NCBI GenBank assembly: GCA_031771865.1
Contig: JASISA010000022.1
Span: 868,001-932,000, forward strand
DNA length: 64,000 bases
Source: Nothophaeocryptopus gaeumannii
Lineage: Eukaryota > Ascomycota > Dothideomycetes > Mycosphaerellales > Mycosphaerellaceae
Direction: 5' to 3'
In this document: in pieces, positions 55,564 to 64,000 of the stretch
Layout: every line of letters starts with the position of its first letter
Numbering within the stretch: the stretch's first letter is position 1
The notes under the pieces: generated by a model
Databases searched by the model: none
What the model was told of the DNA's origin: nothing
What the model saw: the letters and a program-made list of their open reading frames with translations, nothing else
Made by a program: the position numbers and the translations under genes

Positions 55564-56853
55564 ATGTTGGCTCTTCAAATGAAACGCTCTGTGAGCAGCA
55601 GGCTGGCGTCTGATACACCTCGGAGACGGCGCAGGAAATCAATCATGCCAACCAACGAACAGCTAAGACTTTATGGGCTGTCCTTGGGAGATCGCGCTCG
55701 CGCCAGAGATACCGACTGCAGCATCTGTCAGGAGAGAGTGAAGGATCCTGTCGTCACGCAATGTCACCACATATATTGCTGGGAATGCATAGATCAGTGG
55801 CTTGGCCGGAGTTCGCAATGTCCGGACTGCAGGCAAGATTTAGAAAGGAAGCACCCGGGACCGCTCAACAATGCTCAGTCTCAACCTTCGTCCGACGCGA
55901 CACGATATTCAAACGCGCAGTGGATCTCGGCTACGCAAGCAGGAGCCGACGCTCGCACAGAGCCTTCACCAAGCATCACTCCCCGGCCTTCAAGACAACA
56001 ACTCAGAGATGTGGAGCGGTGTGTCTCGCCAAGGCCTCCCTCAACACGCACATATTCCAGTGATGCAAGCACCTCTTCATCGCAGGGCTTTGAGTGCTCA
56101 CCAAAGCCATGGTGTGTCCAAAGGTACGTTACCATTTCATGAACCTGATAGCCACTGGTGTTTTCTAGCGCAGAATGCACTTTGCCCGGTAGTCGATAAG
56201 CAGCTGATGAGACCTCCATAGGCGCATGCCGTTGAGAAATCGAGCTGCTCACCCGGTGGTGCCCCCAGTGGTTCCGTTGATGCTCAACGACGGATATCCC
56301 TCGAGTAGACTCCGACCAGTGGCTTCCATGCCGATACTAGTCCCTCCTTACTACATCCCACAGCCGATCATGTACGCAGGGCTGGCGTACGAAGGCGCAA
56401 TGCCCGAGTCTCCGCACGTCTCGGTTCTAAGCCGCCGCAAGCTCGTGACTATCGACTCCGAAAAGATGTTGTCAGACATGTGGCAAACGAGCAGAACATT
56501 AGCCGAAACGAACGCCATACCAATCCGATGCCGGGCAATCGCAAAGTGTGTGTGGCGTGAATGGAGGGAGTTCCTCTCCCAGAACGATGGCAGAGATTTG
56601 GAGCCAGATGAGCTTCTGAAGGCCCTGTCTAAGGCTTTTGAAGCAACCATCGTGGATTATGTAAGTTCCTCCAGCGAGCCTGAAGCTATAAGCTCAAGTG
56701 CATAGCCGGTGACTAACCTTTGCGCAGGGTTGGGCAAGCGATTGGCGAGAGCTGCCTGAACATTTTATTCAAATCATGAAGAGGACCGCACGAGCGGCAC
56801 TCCCTGGCAAATTGGACAGATTGGACAGCATTGGAGTGGCAGAGAAATCCTGA
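55564..56853 (+). CDS. RING-finger protein, probable E3 ubiquitin ligase
   Basis: Three exons (55564-56123, 56222-56660, 56728-56853) give 374 residues. A C3HC4 RING lies near residues 58-97: CSICQERVKDPVVTQCHHIYCWECIDQWL, read here as CSIC, then CHHIYCWEC, then CPDC. A proline-rich, low-complexity middle and a helical C-terminal part (LSDMWQTSRTLAETNAIPI, then WREWREFLSQNDGRDLEPD) follow. The 98-bp first intron is supported because its removal restores one frame across the RING and the rest. RING proteins of this form normally transfer ubiquitin from an E2, but the target is unknown. The C-terminal part is unfamiliar. Confidence 0.8.
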
Positions 56854-57328
56854 CAATTGCTATTGAGACGTGAAAATGATACATGCTACAGTTCGAGCAG
56901 CTTTCCTTTCCGAATACCCTGTATGATTAACGCACAAAGCCTGTCATCGTAACATTTTGTTTATATGAGCTTTCCACATTGGAACACAATACAACAACAT
57001 CTTCTTTCGTCTCTTGCCATCGCAGTTGACCTGTAGGATAAGACGTCTCTAAGAGGTCTGACTGAAGCTGTACACATAAAGGAGATTGTCGAGTGTCACC
57101 CGAGGTCGCGAAGAAATGCAGTATATCTAAGTGGTCATCAGACATCTCTGCGGGGGCATTCTTCGCCCTCACCATGGATATGTCCAATCTCACATGTTCA
57201 TCACGTTCTGCTGGCGTGGAGGACGAGAGGACATCTTCTAGGTCTATACAGATAACGACCAATCATCGCATATGCTATTGCAACTCTGCTTGGTGTTCGT
57301 CGGCTTGATATCTTGTGAAGCTCTCCCT
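56854..57328. other. convergent intergenic region
   Basis: 475 bp between converging ends of the RING and SMP-30 genes. It should hold 3' untranslated regions only. No gene recognised. Confidence 0.4.
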
Positions 57329-58485
57329 TCACGAACCGGCGCCCATCCTGAACTTGTTGCGCGGTGAGCCCCTGACACCCACATCGATCTTGAAGACCGC
57401 CCCTTGGTACCTAGTGCTCCAAGGATTCTTCTCAGGCTCTTCTTCTTCGGCTGTTGTGATAAAAAGCTCCGTACCACAGAGCTCTGGGCAAGTGACACAG
57501 CGAGTCGGCACTTCCACTTCGGCGACGACCTCACCCTTTGAACTGACCCTGACGACTTTGCCGGTGCCGAAACATGCCACCCAGAAGTGGCCCTCCTCGT
57601 CTTGACAGTGGCCGTCAGGCACGCCACCTTCGTAGGGACAAGTGAAGAAAGGCTTCCCGTCTGAAGATAGTGCCCCTGTCTCCGGATCGTATGGATATGC
57701 CATGATCTGTCCTGAAGGTGAATCGGTCAGATACATGGTCTTGTTGTCAAGCGTCCAGGAGGTTCCGTTCGGGATCGTGATCTTATCCTTCACTCGGTGT
57801 AGGCTCAGGTCTGGGTCGAGTCGAAAGAGAACGCCTGTGACAGATCTTAGCGTCTAAAAATTTGGAGTTCTTGTAGCTTTGGGATGCGTCACCTTCATCC
57901 GTGTAGTTGCCATTGCCCACAACTGCTTGGTCGTTCATAGCGCCAACATAGAAGCGACCTTTGACATCGACTGCGCCATCGTTGGACCTCATACGCTCTT
58001 CCTGTGTGAGAAGTACATGTTAGACAGATGTGAACATGGGCCTCTAGATAGCACCTACCTTGTTCTTGCCCTTTCCAGGCTTGCCACCTCCATCATCCTT
58101 CCTCTCCGCCTCAGTCCACATAGTTTTAATGATACGATGCTGGCCAGTCTCTCGGTTGAAGAGTCCATAACCGCTCTTGCCACCAAAGATGAATTCTTGA
58201 TCGTTGCCTTCAATGTCGGCTGTAGTGCCAATGGAGAAGTCTAGATCCCATCTGATCAGGAGTAAGCATGAATCCGGAAGTACAAGAGTCGGTAACGAGT
58301 ATTCCTGAAACTGACTGTTTGTGCGATGATGGTCCTTCGGAGAGCTTGACCGTGTGCAGTTTCTGTTTGACGATGTCGACAAAACGAAGCGTGTTCCCGT
58401 CACGTTCCCAAAATGGTCCTTCCCCCAACCCGCAGTGCAGATCCAGGTAAGGTTCTTGGATGGTGTATTTCGTGATCTCGGGCAT
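57329..58485 (-). CDS. SMP-30/gluconolactonase family protein
   Basis: Six-bladed propeller lactonase, likely hydrolysing an aldonolactone; the substrate is unknown. There are four exons (58485-58316, 58251-58059, 58001-57893, 57834-57329), giving 325 residues. Metal ligands are visible: Glu in HCGLGEGPFW, Asn in ITIPNGTSW, Asp in LTDSPSGQI. The blade motif NDGAVDVKGRFYVGAM is also present. The first donor is GTCAGT. With it, exon 1 joins as HKQ to WDLDFSIGTTADIEG, which matches the family, while reading through would end early. The PHHCG-like extra segment KKDDGGGKPGKGKNKV is a basic loop insertion. Confidence 0.88.
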
Positions 58486-59506
58486 ATTGAATCAGTTGAA
58501 CGCCACTATTGTGGTCAGAAAGTTGTTTGTTTGTTGATAATGATGTCTTGCCCGACGGGAAGCACGATACACGCTGAGAAGCCGAAGTGGAGAGCTCACT
58601 CCGCAGTGCAGGTGCAGGCATCATATTCACGACGCCATCACCGCGTCGGCCAGCTACTGGCAGTTCATCCCTTGACTTGCTCATCACGAGTTCTTTCTTG
58701 CACATCTCAAAACAATCAAAGTCAGTCATGGCGACAGCGACTCCGTCACGATCACGCTGTTGATTTCACATTTCCGAGAAACAGTAGTCTTGGCTCTTTC
58801 GTCTCACTGGAACACCCATGCGGTACCGCCACAGATCACATAAGCTCAGCGGCATGCAGAGGTAGGAGGCCGATCTTGCTGTCCACTGGTCTGGGCGGCA
58901 TCCATGGATGGGGAACATGTAGCTTGGTACCAATTCTCGCCCTACTTCGTGGCACTCTCACAGTTAACGGCTAGACAGCGGTCAGATTGATGTGTAGTCT
59001 ACTGTGCTACATCTGTCGGATTCTGTCCGCGACTAGTAGTACTAGCAGGCATGTAGGTGGCGGGTGAGTTGGCAGTGGCTTAGCTATTGGTGTCCCATCC
59101 CACGCTAGCCTCCGCCAATGTTGCCAGCGATGAAGTCAGGAACCGATGGCGCCCGATGAGAAACAGCGAAGGTGGTGGCTTGCTGTATACGGAAAGGTCG
59201 CACAACTGATGCACTGCGGCTGCAAGCAATACTGGCTGGACATGCGGATTCCTTAACCATGGTTCTGGTCACGGTATGAGATCTGAGTCTGTGACCATCT
59301 CCCACGCGGCTGATGACCGGTGTGCTATCAACAACCAGCAATCCTGAAGATCTTGCCACACGTCAATGTACGCCACACGCTCAAGAAAGCTCGCCCTGCA
59401 GCATCCTGTCTACAGGCTGCATGCTCTCGTCCCACGCTTCTCGCGTATGTGGCACGGTCTCATTCGCGATGAGTGGGGGCGTTCTCTAATGGAAACTGCA
59501 TCGCCT

Positions 59507-59532
59507 CCTGCTGCTGCCGCCGCCGCCGCCCA
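59507..59532. repeat. GCT/GCC trinucleotide run
   Basis: A run of CTG then CCG triplets, imperfect, in the gene-free region. It would encode an Ala run in one frame, but that frame shows no other protein features. Confidence 0.65.
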
Positions 59533-61701
59533 GAAGCAATTTCCTACTTGGCCGGGCAAGTGCTGCGTTGGCGCCTTCCGTCACACACCTCTCTGTGCGC
59601 TACCACATATCGACGTCGCGTTCCAAGCGAGCGTGGGCTTGAGCGCTCCAGGAAGGTCCACCAGCGTGTGTTTGGTAGCTCATGCATAGTCGGCGGCCGC
59701 CATGAGAACACCGCGCTTGAGAGCACCCTAGCGTACTTGCCTTTTTGCAGAGATGCGGGCTTTGTGATAATTGCCTGCGTGAACAGGGCCGGGTTTGTTG
59801 CGCGACCGGACGCTGGAGGTGCATGGTTTTGCGTCACCCAGCAAGACGCTTAAGCCACAACGTGGAGACAGGGATCGGGAATGAAAACTTTTCAGCCACT
59901 TGCGATTGCACCTGCACCAGACCTGTTCTGCTCGGCACGGCACCACAAGGCGCCTGCTTTACAGCGCGACGAATTTGCCATGCAACAACGATCCTGTTCG
60001 TAGAGTGACGCACTGTTGCGAACGACAGCATTAGGACCAACATAGACGCCGATTTCTAGCGTCGTGAGCTCCACATGGGAATCTCAGGCCGCCTCACCTC
60101 TGGATAGCGCCATCGAGTGTGTGACGAGCTAGGACGACTACCGCCGGCCAGGAGAACCGAAGCCGATGCGGTGCTGCATTCCGAGGCGAGGTCCTGATGC
60201 TATGTACCGCGACTTTCTTGTCTTCTAGAAGGAGGCCAGCCGCACAAATCTATCGAGGGCGCTCGCTGACCCAGCAGTATTATTACTCTCACGTTCATTG
60301 AGAGCAGTGTAGCCCGAGCAATGGGGATCATACTGCTGTGCCCCAAGCCCCCAGCATTGGATATTTGACACCGTGACGGCAGGCGTGAGCTATCAACCGA
60401 GAGGGGACGGCACAATTCCAGGGCGATGGACCTGGACAGCCGCCTCCTGTTGCGTGCGTCGGCATTATTGACGTCAGTCTAACGATTATAGGCCAACGCC
60501 TTGACAGTGGTTCTGCAAACTGCACGCTCGCATAGGCGCCACAGCTGTAACGATGTCGCGCTGCGAGTCGTCAAGAGGGCTCACGCGCATCGGAAGCACA
60601 TTTAGGTTCAGATCCGTCTCCTGTCACACGTGGCCGGATGCGGGCCCGGAGGAACGCTAGGAGTAAGACGGCTTCTGGAAAGACGTGGGCGGACAAACAC
60701 AACGCCCCCAGCAGTGAGCACGGCATTGACGGGGTTTCTCTACAAGCGTGAGATGATGCCTTGTATGGGGCAACCAGGGCATTAATCTTCGCTAGCCACC
60801 CAGCTCTCGTCCAGCACGAGCATTGATTCGGTAATTTGCAAAAACCAGGGATGATCAACGGAGTGGCCCGCCTGGCTCAGGCTGCCCGCCCGCCCGCCGC
60901 TATCATCACGGAGGCGTAAGAAGCAAGTGTCAGGGCGGGAAGGAGTTGCAGCATTGCTACGGCGTCATTTCAGCTTGTTCGCAGATGCTAGCCTTTGTGC
61001 TGCATGCCGCTGATGGTGGTCGTTGGTCTGATGTGATAGGTGCACGCCATTTTATTCCGGCCAATCGGACGAGAGGCTTTTCGCAAGAGGTGATGTGCTG
61101 TATGCGTTGTTCATGACTTACATCGTGGCAGCGCGACCGGCCGCAAGCGAGACTTCACACCGCTCCTCAGTTCGCTCTCATGCAGAGACAGAGCACATGA
61201 TGCCGTCTGCCATGCGCGCCTGCGGGCCAAAGGCAGGTCTAAAGCACAAGGTGCAAGGAGGTGCATCATCACGGACCCCAAGCGGCGCATGACGCATGAC
61301 ACCAACCGAAGCCTCTGCCACGGCACCGGGTCCAACGCATGGTCTAGTGTGTCACCGCACCTAGCGGCCAATGGTGAGATGATTGCGACCCTCTGCGTCC
61401 TGACAGGGGAGTCAGTATCGATCTGCCCTTGGGGCTTGGGCAGCAATGTCAGGGCTACTGCACAAGAATGCACCGGGCGCATGCCTCCAACGCTGTCTGT
61501 CTTGCTGTCGCAGCTCCACCTCATGCATACTTCATACAGTAGGTAAGTAGGGAGGTTCTTGCGACAGCCGCATTGTTTGGTCTGGTCGCTATTCGGTGCA
61601 GGCACTGTGTCCATGTCGGCTGCACGATGGCCGATTCATCAAGATTTCACTGTCAAGTTTCCGCGACGGGCTGTGATAGAACAGTTGCGGTCGTGCATGG
61701 G

Positions 61702-61725
61702 TCCTCGTCTTCATCCTCGTCTTCA

Positions 61726-61756
<31 letters not shown>

Positions 61757-61757
61757 T
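61702..61757. repeat. TCCTCG-type microsatellite
   Basis: About nine imperfect copies of TCCTCG / TCTTCA. They encode Ser-rich or Arg-Pro-rich runs in different frames, but no gene carries them. Confidence 0.8.
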
Positions 61758-62025
61758 CCTTATCCCAGCAAAAGGGAGTGGCCGACGGGCGCGCAAGCCA
61801 CACTGTCTTGTCGTTCCCCTGCTGCCGTGTTGCCAAACGTCTGGAACTGGGTTTTGCTACCGCTGCAGGCTAGCAGCAGTAGCATCTGCATATCCACATC
61901 CATCCTCATGCCCTTCCCTTCGTAAATTAATCCCTGGCCTGTGGCCACACGAGGCAGATGCACCGGACAACGACGAGCGAGGGCATCCGCCTTCAGTGGC
62001 CTCTCATCAAAGTTGACCTCCAGGG

Positions 62026-62052
62026 CCTGCCACCTGCCACCTGCCACCTGGC
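62026..62052. repeat. CCTGCCA heptanucleotide tandem repeat
   Basis: Three and a half copies of CCTGCCA in the gene-free stretch upstream of the bZIP gene. Confidence 0.7.
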
Positions 62053-62594
62053 ACTTGCCCTTCCCGTGGGCCCCGGTTCCTCGCGCACGCACGCACCTAC
62101 GCCTGCTAACTAACCATTCCATGTTCATGTTGGTCGCTCCCGAGCAGACGCATGTTATATGCTTCTGCTCCTAGTATAGCGCGGCGTGTCACTCACCACT
62201 CTTTACCGTCATCTCCGTTTCTTCTGCCTCATAGGCTTCCCGTCACCGTCACCACCCCATTACTACTTACCTGCTGTCCGGTCCTGGAGGCGTCGCTCAG
62301 CTCTCTCAGCGACCGCTTTCATCACTCCACATTGGTACCACATCCAACGCGCTGCTCAGCGTCTCCCATCACCAGCCATTCGTCTTCGCCGACGCGCTTG
62401 GGCGCCATCGTCACCACCGCCCACTGCCCACCGCCTGGCTTAGACCTCGCGAGGCTCGACTTCCACTGGCTGCTATGCCTATGACAGCCGCACTTGTGTG
62501 TTCGCAGCTGCGATAGAAGACGACTTGGGTGCCTAGAGGTACTCCTTGTGCTCCGCCCTCCACCAGCGCTCCGAGGCCCTCGCCTCGCACATAG

Positions 62595-64000
62595 CATATA
62601 GGTCGCCCACTGCCCACTGGGACGTCTCGGCGTCCCACGTCATCAGTCAACGTGGCTGCCACCGAAGTTCAGCGTCCTCTCAGTCACTATCGCGGGCCGT
62701 ACGCCTACGATTGCTTTCCGTCCTTCTCTGACCTCCGCGCTCCCAAGAAGTACGACACGCCCGTCCGGTCCATTGGTCGAAGAAGCCCGGATCTGTCGAT
62801 TCCAACGGCCGACCCATCAAATTCATGGTCCGAATCGCGGGACGACCAGGCTGGGAGTCACGGGAAGGTTTTCATGTCAGATCGTCCTCGCGGCCACGAT
62901 CAGCAAGCACCGGATAGTTTGATTAGACCGGGCAGTGAGGTCTTCCAGCGCCTGCAAAGCAATCCGACTTCGACATTTCCAGAACAACATGCTCAGCGAG
63001 GTGTGGCAGGCACTCCCAGCGCAGAACCGGCCGCGATCCACCGACAACCATCTGGCAATGGCAGGACGATGGAACTCCCGCCTTTGCGCCAGGCGCCCAC
63101 CGCGTCAGGTGGCAGTTTCTCGCCAGCCTCGCGATCAGTGGGAGTATCATCTATCTTGAATCCCATCGATGCGGACGAGCCCTCTTATTCCAGAAGACGC
63201 AAGGCAGCCGAACTCGATTCACCTCGGTCTGCGCCAATTCTCCCGCCACTGGCCACCAGCGCCCACGGAACCTACTCTGCGATTGGCACTCCTACACCAT
63301 CTTCGATGAATCTGGTTGGCTCTTTTAGTGGCGACAGGCCCCCGAGAAGAATCCTCACACCAAGATCACCATCACTTCACCACGCAGCCAGCTTGAATCA
63401 GCTCAATGCTCCTTCGTCCTCCACTTTCAGCACTCAGCATCCACCATTTGCGATCTCGCCGCGAAGCAGAACCTACACGGTCGAACCAGGTACTGCGGGA
63501 GCTCCACCATTACCAACACCACCTGCTGGGGCAAGACATTCGAGCTACGGCTTTCATGCTCCAACACCACCTGCGCAGATGCCCCGAAGACCAAGTGTCG
63601 GGGCCAGTCGCGGGATCCGGCCTCATTCGGAAAGCACAAGTCCTAGATCGTCATACTCATCATACAGTCAGGCGGGGCAGGCTTCACCAGCGACAATCTA
63701 CGCGCCTTCATCGATGCCAACGCTCTCCGCTGCCTATGCAGCAGGCACCGAGTCCATGACTGGCGGACCAGGGATCGCGAGCGCTCCAACATCATTGGGG
63801 CCGGACCGTCAGCGGACAATGGGTGTCCCTATCTCATCTTCGAGCGGCCAAAATGTATATCAGATGATGACGCTAGAGACCACATCTGGGACTGTCCAAC
63901 TCCCAGTGGATGTGCAGGCAGCGTCACGTGTAGCTGACGAAAAGAGGAGACGGAATGCAGGTGCAAGTGCCCGATTCAGGCAAAGGCGGAAGGAGAAGGA
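62595..64000 (+). CDS. bZIP transcription factor, 5' part only, cut by the window edge
   Basis: One frame is open from just after a stop at 62592-62594 to the last base, so the gene runs off the right side. It encodes a long, Ser/Pro-rich regulatory N terminus and then, at about 63936-64000, a basic region DEKRRRNAGASARFRQRRKE. That fits the bZIP signature N-x2-A-S-x-R-F-R-x-R-R-K. The leucine zipper would lie beyond the window. No ATG precedes 62874 in this frame, yet the encoded sequence looks protein-like from about 62650 (RPLSHYRGPYAYDCFPSF), and an acceptor-like CATCAG stands at about 62641-62646. The start is therefore probably in an upstream exon. The target genes cannot be named. Confidence 0.85.

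Larger units (their letters stand above)
58486..62594. other. 4.1-kb gene-free region upstream of the bZIP gene
   Basis: No frame here has a domain, a sensible start and exon-like splice sites. Composition is normal, with no RIP signature, and many short frames on both strands lack any repeat or protein pattern. It contains a GCC/GCT run near 59507-59530, a TCCTCG tandem repeat (61702-61757) and a CCTGCCA tandem repeat (about 62026-62052). Large upstream regions of this sort are common for fungal regulator genes with long leaders, so it may be promoter plus 5' leader of the bZIP gene. A noncoding RNA cannot be excluded. Confidence 0.4.

Noticed and set aside
61111..61614. 167-codon frame on the minus strand in the 4.1-kb gap
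   Set aside because: No domain, no leader-like start context and composition of noncoding sequence.
1..64000. tRNA, rRNA and CRISPR features
   Set aside because: I looked for tRNA box B motifs with acceptor stems, rRNA cores and regular repeat-spacer arrays and found none that hold; CRISPR would not be expected in a fungus.

Overview
The window is a gene-dense piece of a filamentous ascomycete nuclear genome. Introns are short (about 43 to 152 bp) with GT-AG ends and CTRAC/CTRAY branch points. Coding regions have balanced GC. AT-rich blocks almost lack CA and TG dinucleotides, which is the mark left by repeat-induced point mutation (RIP). The protein set (bimC-type kinesin, squalene synthase, an Alt a 1-like secreted protein) fits Pezizomycotina, probably Dothideomycetes; the class is inference.

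Layout. 0-9 kb: phenylalanyl-tRNA synthetase beta subunit (-), PP2A scaffold subunit A (+), a nucleoside hydrolase (-) and a sterol O-acyltransferase (-). 9-23 kb: proteasome-associated deubiquitinase Ubp6 (+), a Rec8-type meiotic cohesin (+), an alpha/beta hydrolase (-), a PHAF1/UPF0183 protein (-), kinesin-5 (+) and squalene synthase (+). 23-37 kb: a basic hypothetical protein (+), APC11 RING subunit (-), mercaptopyruvate sulfurtransferase (+), a small Alt a 1-like secreted protein (+), a class I/II aminotransferase (-), an Adp1-type ABCG transporter (+), NAC beta subunit (-) and a short-chain dehydrogenase (-).

37.1-44.2 kb is a transposon island. A broken, CCHC-type non-LTR retrotransposon (about 5.2 kb, ending in a TTA repeat) sits inside a RIP-mutated block, with an imperfect target-site duplication. 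Next to it lies a 1.14-kb element with diverged inverted arms and a TA duplication. A 236-bp MITE-like element with 38-bp terminal inverted repeats is nested inside that.

44.6-58.5 kb: a 1215-residue, Ser/Arg-rich, probably tail-anchored protein of unknown function (+), a lactonase-like metallo-beta-lactamase (+) whose coding end overlaps the converging mitochondrial tyrosyl-tRNA synthetase gene (-), a second RIP relic, succinate-semialdehyde dehydrogenase (-), a RING-finger protein (+) and an SMP-30/gluconolactonase protein (-). 58.5-62.6 kb shows no gene I can support. A bZIP transcription factor gene (+) then runs off the right edge inside its basic region.

Most genes are housekeeping genes with no operon logic. 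Several act in cell division (PP2A-A, Rec8, kinesin-5, APC11) and two in sterol metabolism (squalene synthase, sterol acyltransferase), but they are not one functional cluster. The most unusual observation is an apparent one-nucleotide exon in the NAC beta gene, needed to rebuild the conserved Gly-Gly of its N terminus with canonical splice signals.
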